The notes: generated from the letters alone by a model not told the origin. A stretch of 11,659 bases of DNA from Alphaproteobacteria bacterium (GCA_030830465.1 JAURMY010000162.1:1-11659); one strand, 5' to 3'. Shown: positions 1 through 6,306, counted from the first letter of the stretch. Made by a program: numbers and translations.

Positions 1-120
1 AATAAGTGTATTGTCTGTATTTGCTCCCTTAACCACGCCCAGATCAATCTGAACTTTCTTGATAACTCCAGCGGTCGAAATGGGTCCATAAAAATATCCC
101 TTGAGCATAAATGATAACGT
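1..120. other. AT-rich segment at left edge, composition break within the LysR frame
   Basis: By hand count, 47 of these 120 bases are G or C (about 39%), whereas the neighbouring coding DNA is clearly GC-rich. The segment continues the LysR reading frame without a stop but lies past the point where LysR proteins usually end. The translated tail (ISTAGVIKKVQIDLGVVKG) has no resemblance to a LysR C-terminus that I recognise. It could be an insertion junction, the edge of a mobile element, or a genuine lineage-specific tail. I see no recognisable transposon end. Confidence 0.4.
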
Positions 121-1026
121 ATAGATGAGCGCCCTGCGTGTCAGGAAGGCTTCGTGGCGCAACCAGTCGCAGAACCTCTGCAATTGCGGCCTGACCGCCC
201 CGTGCGCGGTGACCGTCAGCACATAAGCCATTGGTGCCAGCAAGGAATGGGTGGAGGGAAACGGCTGAACGACCGATTTTTTCGCAAGATCAGGTTCCGC
301 CAGCGCCAATCCGCAGATCAGAAATCCGACATCCTGCCTGACCGCTTCTATCGCCGTCCTGACGTTCCGGTAATGTACGCCACGTTCCAGCCCTTCGGTG
401 CGATACCCATAGGCCGCAACCCATTCCTTCCAGCCGGGATGCGCCGGGTTGTCACGCTGGGCCTCAAGGTGCAGCAAGGGCATGCCTTCTAGCGTCAGTT
501 TTCCCTCCCCGGCATCCATCCGGTAATAGCTGAGCGGACAAATCACCGGCAGCAGAAGGTCGCGGAACAGTTCCTCGCCCTTTCCCTGGGGCCCATATTC
601 GATCCGGCAATCAGGCGCCCCCAGCCGCAGCGCAACATCGCCAGAGCCGTTGATGCAAAACAGGATGTTCGGGTTTTCCTGGCGGAACGCCTGCAACCGC
701 GGTTGCAGCCAAAGCTCGGTCCAGTCGCCGTCCGCGACGATGTGGATTTCGGTGACCCGCTGGAAATCCAGCGTGTCGCTGACCCGGTCAAGGGCGGCAA
801 AGGCGTCCTTGAGATCGGCCATGGCGCGCTGAAGATCGGCCGTCGGCTTCAGACCGGACCGCCCGCGCAGCAATAGGTCGGTGCCCAGAAAATCTTCCAA
901 TGTCCGAATGCGCTGACCGACCGCCGCCGGGGTGATTCCCAACCGGTCAGCCGCGTCTTTCAGCGACCCGGCCCGGATCGCCATTTCAAGGGCCTGTAGG
1001 GATTTAAGATGTGATGCGCCCGACAT
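1..1026 (-). CDS. LysR-type transcriptional regulator, 3' end open at the window edge
   Basis: This is a DNA-binding regulator acting in the cytoplasm. The N-terminus (residues about 5-62) is a standard LysR winged helix-turn-helix, with AADRLGITPAAVGQRIRTLE as recognition region and a following LLLRGRSGLKPT stretch. The rest resembles the periplasmic-binding-protein-like effector domain of LysR proteins (TEIHIVADGDWTELW near residue 92 onward). The start is the first ATG after an in-frame TAA at 1036-1038; an AAAGG lies 12 nt upstream, a rather long spacing. The gene diverges from the DUF4242 gene, the usual arrangement for a LysR protein and its target. LysR proteins normally end near residue 300, and this one reaches a plausible end (CDWLRHEAFLTRRAL) near residue 295. 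However, the frame has no stop and runs to base 1, giving 342 codons. The last ~40 codons lie in AT-rich DNA, so the C-terminus may be altered or fused. The family call is firm; the ligand is unknown. Confidence 0.88.
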   Translation of the reverse strand, partial: MSGASHLKSLQALEMAIRAGSLKDAADRLGITPAAVGQRIRTLEDFLGTDLLLRGRSGLKPTADLQRAMADLKDAFAALDRVSDTLDFQRVTEIHIVADGDWTELWLQPRLQAFRQENPNILFCINGSGDVALRLGAPDCRIEYGPQGKGEELFRDLLLPVICPLSYYRMDAGEGKLTLEGMPLLHLEAQRDNPAHPGWKEWVAAYGYRTEGLERGVHYRNVRTAIEAVRQDVGFLICGLALAEPDLAKKSVVQPFPSTHSLLAPMAYVLTVTAHGAVRPQLQRFCDWLRHEAFLTRRALIYTLSFMLKGYFYGPISTAGVIKKVQIDLGVVKGANTDNTLI

Positions 1027-1167
1027 TGCTAAAGATTACCTTTCCTTTGATAAAATTTCAACGTATTTGCGAAAGCTTACCTTTCTTCCGCTAAAGAAAT
1101 TTAAGTTTGGGATTCACGCGCTGGCGGTGCAATCTTGACTTACACAAACAAAAAGGAGGGAAATTCA
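1027..1167. promoter_or_regulatory. Divergent intergenic control region between the LysR gene and the DUF4242 gene
   Basis: This 141-base AT-rich region separates two divergent genes. It contains a direct repeat TTACCTTTC at 1036-1044 and 1077-1085 (41 bases apart, close to four helical turns). A second direct repeat, GCTAAAGA, lies at 1028-1035 and 1090-1097, and an inverted pair GAAAG-N5-CTTTC at 1071-1085. The DUF4242 gene has a very strong Shine-Dalgarno site (AAGGAGGG, about 1153-1160) seven bases before its ATG. Repeated elements in such a place are what one expects of a LysR operator. No promoter can be assigned with confidence: a TTGACT at 1135-1140 is too close to the start codon to be a -35 with a normal -10. 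Confidence 0.5.
1067..1079 (+). promoter_or_regulatory. Candidate operator copy 1: TTGCGAAAGCTTA
   Basis: This 13-mer is identical to one at 3924-3936 upstream of the molybdopterin oxidoreductase gene, and both copies continue with [C/T]C. It fits the loose LysR T-N11-A pattern and contains the palindrome AAGCTT. It sits in the middle of the LysR/DUF4242 intergenic region. Operator function is inferred from the repeat and its position only. Confidence 0.35.
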
Positions 1168-1455
1168 ATGAGCACTATGAAACGATTCATCATCGAACGG
1201 GACATTGCCGGCATTGGCGGCTTTTCTCCAACCGAGATGTGCGGCGCGGCGCGGGCCTCTAATCAGGCGCTGGCCAATATCGGCAAGGCGGTTTAATGGC
1301 AGCACAGCTATGTTGCCAGCGACAAGACCTTTTGCGTCTATCTGGCGGAAAACGAAGCCGCAATCAAAAAGCATTCCGAACTCAGCGGTATTCCCTATAC
1401 CAGGATCACCGAAACCGCCCAGATCATTGACCCGACAACGGCCAATCTGGTTTGA
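1168..1455 (+). pseudogene. DUF4242-family small protein gene with an in-frame nonsense codon
   Basis: The reading frame encodes 95 codons that match the DUF4242 family (small ferredoxin-like alpha/beta proteins, some described as nickel-binding) from end to end. It begins MSTMKRFIIERDIAGIGGFS and ends with the characteristic IIDPTTANLV. At codon 43 (1294-1296) there is a TAA. From recall of the family, this position usually carries glutamine in a V-Q-W-x-HSYV motif, and here the text reads V-stop-W-Q-HSYV. A single C-to-T change of CAA would explain it. The 52 codons after the stop keep the frame and the family motifs (HSYVASDKTFCVYLAE), so decay must be recent if real. The ribosome binding site is excellent and a terminator follows. 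The gene diverges from the LysR gene and is its likely target. Other explanations are a sequencing error or a short 42-residue product. TAA is not a selenocysteine or pyrrolysine codon, so programmed recoding is unlikely. Confidence 0.8.
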
Positions 1456-1460
1456 AACCC

Positions 1461-1491
1461 CCGGCCCTTTCGTCCAGAGAGGGCCGGTTTT
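1461..1491 (+). terminator. Rho-independent terminator after the DUF4242 gene
   Basis: A perfect 8-bp stem CCGGCCCT / AGGGCCGG (arms 1461-1468 and 1480-1487) with an 11-base loop is followed by TTTT. It begins six bases after the stop codon. It also lies downstream of the convergent MaoC operon, whose last gene ends at 1524. On the minus strand the stem is followed by GGGGGTTT, a weaker tail, so bidirectional action is possible but less certain. Confidence 0.85.
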
Positions 1492-1523
1492 GCGGTCCGC
1501 CCCACCGGAATGGCGATCAGTTC

Positions 1524-2021
1524 CTAATCACCCGATCTGGGGAAAATCCCTTTGCTGATGAATTCCATCACCGGCGTGCGGTCCTGTTTGAACACCGTCA
1601 CCTTGCTGACAACGACACCGATTTCCGGGCGGCTTTTGGACGGGTTGGTTTCCAGGATTTCCATCTCGACCGACAGCCGGTCGCCGGGATAGACCGGGCG
1701 CATCCACCGCAGCGCGTCAACCCCGGGCGAGCCCAGCGAGCCGCCCTTCTGTTTCATGTTCGCAACCATCATCGACATCGTCATCGCGCAGGTGTGCCAA
1801 CCGCTTGCGCACAGACCTTTGAAAAGGGACTTCTTGGCCGCTTCCTCGTCCAGATGAAAAAATTGCGGATCGTATTTCTGGGCAAATTCGATCACCTCTT
1901 CCCTGGTCACCAGATAATCGCCAAAGCTTTGCTTCTGGCCAACCTGCATGGTTTCAAAAGGGATCAGATTGAATTCGCGGGTGACATCTTTCATCGGTCG
2001 GGCTTTCGTTAGGATCGGCAT
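1524..2021 (-). CDS. MaoC-family (R)-specific enoyl-CoA hydratase, last gene of the MaoC-CitE-MaoC operon
   Basis: This is a hot-dog-fold hydratase-like protein of 165 residues. The MaoC active-site block is clear at about residues 50-77: YDPQFFHLDEEAAKKSLFKG followed by LCASGWHT, with Asp51 and His56 as the expected catalytic pair. Members add water to trans-2-enoyl-CoA thioesters. The gene is 19 nt downstream of the CitE-like lyase gene and on the same strand. The start is uncertain: neither ATG2021 nor the in-frame ATG at 1994 (MKDVTREFN) has a convincing Shine-Dalgarno site, and the shorter form would place the domain nearer the N-terminus as in most relatives. In a neighbourhood with a lyase and a second MaoC protein, it probably hydrates a dicarboxylic enoyl-CoA such as mesaconyl- or itaconyl-CoA. 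That substrate is inference. Confidence 0.88.
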   Translation of the reverse strand: MPILTKARPMKDVTREFNLIPFETMQVGQKQSFGDYLVTREEVIEFAQKYDPQFFHLDEEAAKKSLFKGLCASGWHTCAMTMSMMVANMKQKGGSLGSPGVDALRWMRPVYPGDRLSVEMEILETNPSKSRPEIGVVVSKVTVFKQDRTPVMEFISKGIFPRSGD

Positions 2022-2040
2022 AGGCTGTGTGGCCGGCGGG

Positions 2041-2913
2041 TCATTCTCTGACCGAGTCCAGCACCCGGCGGGCCTGTTTCAGATGGGGAATATCATACAT
2101 TTTGCCGTCAATGCCAATCGTGCCAAGGCCCGGATTTTCGGTGAAGGCGGCCACGATCCGCCGGGCCAATGCCAGATCCTGATCGCTGGGGGCAAAGGCG
2201 CGATTGATGCCCTCGACCTGGGCCGGATGAATCGCCAGCCGCCCTGTGAACCCATCCCGCCGCGCCGCGCGGCAACTGGCCGCCAGCCCTTCGGGGTCGC
2301 GAAAATCCGCAAACAAAGTTTCAATCGCGGCCACGCCCGCATTTGCAGCGGCAAACAGGCACAGGGAGCGGGCCATCTGATAAGGCGGCGTCCAGTTTCC
2401 GTCGCCGTCTTTGTTCGCTGTCGCGCCAACCACCGCCGCCAGATCCTCGGCCCCCCAGGTCAACGCCGCAAGACGTGGATGCGCAGGCGCATAGGATGCC
2501 AGATTGAACATGGCCGCTGCTGTTTCAGTGGCGACAACGATGATCCGCACGCTTCCCGCCGCCATACCGGCAGCCGCCTCAAGCGGGTCAATCATCGCGG
2601 CAAGCTCGGTCACATCCTGCCCGCCCGCGGCTTTGGGCAGAATGATGCCGTCAAGCCCTGGGCGGATTACGGCCTTCAGGTCCTCGGCAGTCAGGCCCGT
2701 GTCAAACGGGTTCACCCGAACCCAGAAACTCCAGTCACGGGGGCTGTCCGAGGCCCTGATCCAACCCGCGACATTGGCCCGTGCCGCCGCCTTGTTCTGC
2801 GGTGCCACTGAATCCTCAAGATCAAGGATCAGCGCATCCGCGCCACAGCCCCGCGCCTTTTCAAACTTTTTTTCGCTGTCGGCGGGAACAAACAGAAATG
2901 AGGTCAGTTTCAT
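2041..2913 (-). CDS. HpcH/HpaI aldolase (CitE-like) family acyl-CoA lyase
   Basis: This 290-residue TIM-barrel lyase resembles the citramalyl-/malyl-/beta-methylmalyl-CoA lyases. Visible signatures are LILDLEDSVAP (residues 28-38), the substrate arginine in VRVNPFDTG (Arg66), the metal-binding glutamate in VVATET (Glu130) and the second acidic ligand in TWGAEDL (Glu156/Asp157). The C-terminal IHPAQVEGINRAFAPS block is also typical. Such enzymes split 3-hydroxyacyl-CoA dicarboxylates to acetyl- or propionyl-CoA plus pyruvate or glyoxylate, in a Mg2+-dependent way. The start at 2913 is fixed by an ATGA overlap with the stop of the upstream MaoC gene; 14 further upstream codons exist in frame but would overlap more and precede the family's usual N-terminus MKLTSFLFVPA. 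Lying between two MaoC hydratases, it likely acts on the product of one of them. The exact substrate cannot be read from the sequence. Confidence 0.9.
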   Translation of the reverse strand: MKLTSFLFVPADSEKKFEKARGCGADALILDLEDSVAPQNKAAARANVAGWIRASDSPRDWSFWVRVNPFDTGLTAEDLKAVIRPGLDGIILPKAAGGQDVTELAAMIDPLEAAAGMAAGSVRIIVVATETAAAMFNLASYAPAHPRLAALTWGAEDLAAVVGATANKDGDGNWTPPYQMARSLCLFAAANAGVAAIETLFADFRDPEGLAASCRAARRDGFTGRLAIHPAQVEGINRAFAPSDQDLALARRIVAAFTENPGLGTIGIDGKMYDIPHLKQARRVLDSVRE

Positions 2914-3362
2914 GCCGGTTGCCGCATCATCAGCGCCATGCGGCGGCATTCGCAAACCAGAACACCCTTCTGGTTATAGCCCCGGTGCACAAAGGTCACG
3001 ATGCCCTGGGTCGGGCGTGATTTGCTGACACGCATATCGGCAACCTCGGTTTCGGCGCGGATCGTGTCGCCATGAAAAACCGGCTTTGGAAATGTCACGC
3101 CCTCAAACCCCAGATTGCCAACCGTGGTGCCCAGCGTCGTGTCCCCGACCGACAGCCCGACAATCAGGCCCAGCGTGAAGATCGAATTGACCAGCGGCTT
3201 GCCGAACTCCGTCCCCTCGCAATAATCCGCGTCCAGATGGATGGCGGCGGGGTTCATCGTCATCGTGGTGAACAGCACATTGTCGGTTTCGGTGATCGTC
3301 CGGCGGGTTGCGTGGGTGATCACCTCGCCAACGGTAAAGCCCTCATAGAATCTGCCAGCCAT
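2910..3362 (-). CDS. MaoC-family hydratase, first gene of the MaoC-CitE-MaoC operon
   Basis: This is a 150-residue hot-dog hydratase. Its active-site block is MNPAAIHLDADYC (residues 36-48, Asn37 and His42), followed by GKPLVNSIFTLGL. The usual Asp of the MaoC dyad is replaced by Asn, as occurs in a MaoC subgroup annotated as mesaconyl-CoA or itaconyl-CoA hydratase-like. The start at 3362 is chosen because GGAGG lies five bases upstream (GGAGGCGATG then ATG); an ATG directly before it has only two bases of spacing. A longer frame back to 3440 lacks a ribosome site. The stop overlaps the CitE start as ATGA, so translation of the two is probably coupled. With Asp in one MaoC protein and Asn in the other, the two could form a heteromer or act on different steps. 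Both ideas are inference. Confidence 0.87.
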   Translation of the reverse strand: MAGRFYEGFTVGEVITHATRRTITETDNVLFTTMTMNPAAIHLDADYCEGTEFGKPLVNSIFTLGLIVGLSVGDTTLGTTVGNLGFEGVTFPKPVFHGDTIRAETEVADMRVSKSRPTQGIVTFVHRGYNQKGVLVCECRRMALMMRQPA

Positions 3363-3395
3363 CATCGCCTCCGGGTCGCGTAAACTTGGGTTCGG

Positions 3396-3405
3396 GTTAG
3401 CTAAC
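3396..3405. promoter_or_regulatory. Perfect palindrome GTTAGCTAAC upstream of the MaoC operon
   Basis: This ten-base perfect palindrome lies 33-43 bases upstream of the MaoC start codon at 3362, in the 127-base gap between the small exported protein gene and the operon. Its place fits an operator for a dimeric regulator near the promoter or early leader. I recognise no specific regulator for it, and a 10-base palindrome can occur by chance. Confidence 0.25.
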
Positions 3406-3489
3406 AGGTGCCGGGGCTGAACCTCAAGGGCTTGCGGCACGGACGCGACGGCAAAGCATCGGCCTTCCGGCGCGCAAGACCGTTGCCGC

Positions 3490-3819
3490 TCAGGTGTTCA
3501 GGTCGCAGCGGTTCCAGATCACCGGGCTTTGGGCGGGCTCGGTGACTTCTACTTTCGTTTCGCTCAGCAAATGCATTTGCACAAGCCCGCCTGCCCCCGG
3601 TTCATCCGGCGGAACCTTGTAGATATATTCGTGGCGTGAATAGGCCCCGATCACCGCCTGTCCGCCGGGGGTCACAGCTTTTTCACCCTCGATGCGGATC
3701 GCCCGGCCATTGCCGGGCTCGCACCAATTGCCGTCAATGGAATCCGCCAATATCGGCGTGGCCGCACACCCCGCCGCAACAGCAACCGCCAAACCCGCCA
3801 GTCCGGTAAGGTATCGCAT
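3490..3819 (-). CDS. Small exported protein of unknown function
   Basis: This 109-residue protein begins MRYLTGLAGLAVAVAAGCAA, a short basic start and a hydrophobic core. A likely signal peptidase I site follows PILA before DSIDGNW. The VAAGC within the core loosely resembles a lipobox, so a lipoprotein cannot be excluded. The mature part is about 82 residues, contains two cysteines (in GNWC and NRC) that could form a disulfide, and has a GNW...NGRAIRIEGE opening and an end at WNRCDLNT. The start at 3819 is preferred over the ATG just before it because an AGGGGG run ends five bases upstream. I do not recognise a named family, although the SIDGNWC...GRAIRI pattern reminds me of small periplasmic hypothetical proteins of Rhodobacteraceae. 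It diverges from the molybdoenzyme gene and ends 127 bases before the MaoC operon, with no clear terminator between. Confidence 0.8.
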   Translation of the reverse strand: MRYLTGLAGLAVAVAAGCAATPILADSIDGNWCEPGNGRAIRIEGEKAVTPGGQAVIGAYSRHEYIYKVPPDEPGAGGLVQMHLLSETKVEVTEPAQSPVIWNRCDLNT

Positions 3820-3981
3820 CATTGCCCCCTTTTGCGCCGTTCTCGCACCGATACTAGCGCGATCCGCCGAGTCGCGAAAACTTTTTTGCCTGACCGTCCC
3901 CGCCATATCTTTTGCAATCCAAATTGCGAAAGCTTATCCATACATACGCGGCGGCCACGCCGACCGGCAAAGGCGGACCCG
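3820..3981. promoter_or_regulatory. Divergent intergenic region between the exported protein gene and the molybdoenzyme gene
   Basis: This 162-base region carries two related elements, GCGAAAACTT (3874-3883) and GCGAAAGCTT (3926-3935), 52 bases apart (close to five helical turns). The second is part of the 13-mer shared with the LysR intergenic region. The first is part of an imperfect palindrome at 3874-3889. A possible sigma-70 promoter for the molybdoenzyme gene is TTGCAA (3912-3917), a 17-base spacer and TATCCA (3935-3940), which would make the shared 13-mer overlap the -10. The Shine-Dalgarno site AAAGG (3969-3973) is eight bases before the ATG at 3982. The promoter call is tentative. 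Confidence 0.4.
3924..3936 (+). promoter_or_regulatory. Candidate operator copy 2: TTGCGAAAGCTTA
   Basis: This sequence is identical over 13 bases to 1067-1079 and lies 46-58 bases upstream of the molybdoenzyme start codon. A shorter CGAAAGCTT recurs at 3997-4005, just inside the gene, where it also encodes RKL. A perfect 13-base match between two intergenic regions 2.9 kb apart is unlikely by chance, but binding by the LysR protein is inferred. Confidence 0.35.
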
Positions 3982-6306
3982 ATGAACACACATAACCGAA
4001 AGCTTTTGACCAACAGCCACTGGGGGACCTATCAGGTTGAGGTCACCGATGGGCGGGTCACGGGGTTGACGGATTTTTCGGAAGATCAGGACCCATCGCC
4101 AATCGGGCACGGCATTGTTGGCGTTCTGGATGACCCGTTGCGGATCACCGAACCTATGGTGCGGGAAAGCTGGCTGACCGGCGGGCCGGGCACGGCGGGG
4201 GCGCGGCGCGGCAGCGACCCTTTCGTCGCCGTCAGCTGGGAAGATGCCAACCGGCTGGTGGCCAGTGAATTGGACCGGATCAGGCAAAACCACGGCAATC
4301 AGGCGATTTACGCGGGATCTTATGGCTGGGCCAGCGCCGGCCGGTTTCATCACGCCCAAGGGCAATTGAAACGGTTCTTGAACTGCATCGGCGGCTACAC
4401 CGGATCGGTCAACACCTACAGTTTTGCCGCCGCCGAAGTGGTGGTGCCGCATGTACTGGGCGATTTCCGCGGCTATCTTGACCGCGCCACCTGCTGGGAA
4501 GTGATCGCCGAGTCCTGCGATTTGTTCGTCGCCTTCGGGGGGATCCCGCTGAAAAACGGCCAGATCAGTCAGGGCGGCGTTGGTGCGCATGTGCAAAAGG
4601 CCGGCGTGCTGAACGCCCATAAGGCCGGCACGGAATTTGTGAATATTTCGCCGCTCAGGTCCGATATTCTGGATCAGGCCGGGGCTGAATGGCTGGCGCT
4701 GCGGCCTTCTTCGGACACGGCCATGATGCTGGGACTGGCCCATGTCTTGCTGGACGAAGATTTGTGCGACCGCGCGTTCCTGAACCGGTATTGCACCGGG
4801 TTTGACCGGTTTGCCGCCTATCTGCGCGGTACGGATGACGGCCAGCCGAAAACCGCGGATTGGGCCGCCGAAATCTGCGAAATCCCCGCCGAAACTTTGC
4901 GCGCCCTTGCCCGTCGCATGGCCAAAAGCCGCACGATGATTTCAATCGCCTACGCCCTGACGCGGCAGGATCATGGCGAACAGCCCTATTGGGCGGCGAT
5001 CACGCTTGCGGCCATGCTGGGGCAGATCGGATTGCCGGGCGGCGGTATCGGCTTTGGCTATTCCGCGATGAACAACAACGGCCTGCACCGCCGCATGGTG
5101 CCCTACGCGGCGCTGCCGCAGGGGCAGAACCCGGTCAAATCCTTCATCCCGGTCGCCCGCGTGACCGATATGCTGGAAAATCCCGGCGGGACGTTCGACT
5201 ATGACGGGCAGCGCCTGACCTATCCCGATGTGCGGCTGGTCTGGTGGGCGGGGGGCAATCCTTTCCACCACCACCAGGACCTGAACCGGATGCGCAAGGC
5301 CTGGGCCAAGCCCGAGACAATCATCGTCAACGAATGGTGCTGGAACAGTCTGGCGCGCCATGCCGATATCGTGCTGCCCTGCACCACGCCGCTTGAACGC
5401 TCTGACGTGGTTCTGTCGCCAAAGGACCCTTATATCACCGTGATGGATCAGGCGATTGCGCCGGTCGGTCAGGCCCGCGACGACCATGAGATATTCAAAG
5501 GCATCGCCGCCGAACTGGGGGTTCAATCCGCCTTTACCGAGGATCGCAGCCAACAGGACTGGTTGCGCTGGCTTTATGATGTATCCCGGCAGGCCGCCAG
5601 CCGGGGCGGGGTTGAAATGCCTGACTGGGATGTCCTGCAACGCGACGGATGGGCCCGCATCCCGGCCCCCGCGAAAAAGACCGTGATGCTGGAAAGTTTT
5701 CGCGCCGATCCCGAAGGCAGGCCACTGAAAACCCCCAGCGGCAAGATCGAGATCTTTTCCCGGACCATCGCGGATTTCGGTTATGCCGATTGCCCCGGCC
5801 ACGCCTTCTGGATGGAGCCGCTGGAATGGCTTGGCAACGCGACCTCGCAGGCACCGTTGCACATGATTTCCAACCAGCCGAAAACCAAGCTTCATTCCCA
5901 GCTTGACCATGGCACCGTCAGCAAAGCCGACCGCGTGGCCGGGCGAGAGCCTGTCTTGATGCACCCCGCCGATGCCGCCGCACGCGGTTTGACCGAGGGC
6001 CAGTTGGTTCGGATATTCAACCAGCGCGGTGCCTGTCTGGCCGGCCTGCGGATCAGCGACGACATTCGCCAGGGCGTCATTAAGATCGCAACCGGTGCCT
6101 GGTATGATCCTGATGGCGACACCTGCCGCCACGGCAATCCCAACACCCTGACGCCCGACAAAGGCACGTCCAGCCTGGCGCAAGGCCCGATCGCGCATTC
6201 CTGTCTGGTCGAGGTTGCGGCCCATACCGCTGGCGCCCCCGCCGTTGCGGTTCTGACGCCGCCAAGGATCATTCGGCCAAACGCAGCGGTGCCGCCCAAA
6301 CCCTAA
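3982..6306 (+). CDS. Molybdopterin-dependent S-/N-oxide reductase, BisC/TorZ-like, cytoplasmic
   Basis: This 774-residue enzyme belongs to the DMSO reductase family, in the branch with biotin sulfoxide, methionine sulfoxide and TMAO/DMSO reductases. Such enzymes carry a bis-MGD molybdenum cofactor and reduce S-oxides or N-oxides. The sequence IYAGSYGWASAGRFHHAQ (residues 109-126) is the signature of this branch, with Ser118 as predicted molybdenum ligand. There is no N-terminal cysteine cluster for a 4Fe-4S centre and no twin-arginine signal, so the protein should be soluble and cytoplasmic. Other cofactor-binding segments are WWAGGNPFHHHQDLNRM, NEWCWNSLARHADIVLPCTT and, C-terminal, SNQPKTKLHSQLDHG. 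The start at 3982 (MNTHNRKLLTNSHWGTY) has AAAGG eight bases upstream and fits the family N-terminus; the frame is open 50 codons further but without family resemblance. The stop TAA shares four bases (6303-6306) with the end of the convergent permease gene. The true substrate is unknown; an S-oxide is the first guess. Confidence 0.92.
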   Translation: MNTHNRKLLTNSHWGTYQVEVTDGRVTGLTDFSEDQDPSPIGHGIVGVLDDPLRITEPMVRESWLTGGPGTAGARRGSDPFVAVSWEDANRLVASELDRIRQNHGNQAIYAGSYGWASAGRFHHAQGQLKRFLNCIGGYTGSVNTYSFAAAEVVVPHVLGDFRGYLDRATCWEVIAESCDLFVAFGGIPLKNGQISQGGVGAHVQKAGVLNAHKAGTEFVNISPLRSDILDQAGAEWLALRPSSDTAMMLGLAHVLLDEDLCDRAFLNRYCTGFDRFAAYLRGTDDGQPKTADWAAEICEIPAETLRALARRMAKSRTMISIAYALTRQDHGEQPYWAAITLAAMLGQIGLPGGGIGFGYSAMNNNGLHRRMVPYAALPQGQNPVKSFIPVARVTDMLENPGGTFDYDGQRLTYPDVRLVWWAGGNPFHHHQDLNRMRKAWAKPETIIVNEWCWNSLARHADIVLPCTTPLERSDVVLSPKDPYITVMDQAIAPVGQARDDHEIFKGIAAELGVQSAFTEDRSQQDWLRWLYDVSRQAASRGGVEMPDWDVLQRDGWARIPAPAKKTVMLESFRADPEGRPLKTPSGKIEIFSRTIADFGYADCPGHAFWMEPLEWLGNATSQAPLHMISNQPKTKLHSQLDHGTVSKADRVAGREPVLMHPADAAARGLTEGQLVRIFNQRGACLAGLRISDDIRQGVIKIATGAWYDPDGDTCRHGNPNTLTPDKGTSSLAQGPIAHSCLVEVAAHTAGAPAVAVLTPPRIIRPNAAVPPKP

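Noticed and set aside
1..120. A mobile-element end or transposase fragment at the left edge
   Set aside because: There is no terminal inverted repeat or known transposase motif in the visible 120 bases; only the composition break is supported.
1294..1296. Selenocysteine or pyrrolysine recoding at the internal stop
   Set aside because: The codon is TAA, not TGA or TAG, and the position is usually glutamine in the family.
1296..1298. ATG overlapping the nonsense codon of the DUF4242 gene (TAATG) as a restart site
   Set aside because: It is in a different frame from the second half of the gene, so it cannot restore the product.
1948..2811. A 287-codon plus-strand frame over the CitE-like gene
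   Set aside because: It is antisense to a gene with intact lyase motifs and is arginine- and glycine-rich as such shadows usually are.
3747..3819. Lipoprotein signal in the small exported protein
   Set aside because: The residues before the cysteine (VAAGC) fit the lipobox only loosely, and a normal signal peptidase I site follows; kept only as an alternative.
3832..3981. A 50-codon N-terminal extension of the molybdoenzyme
   Set aside because: The extension has no twin-arginine signal or family similarity, and ATG3982 has a good ribosome site and the family N-terminus.
4942..6225. A 427-codon minus-strand frame inside the molybdoenzyme gene
   Set aside because: It is a shadow of a well-supported coding frame, with no family resemblance in the translation.
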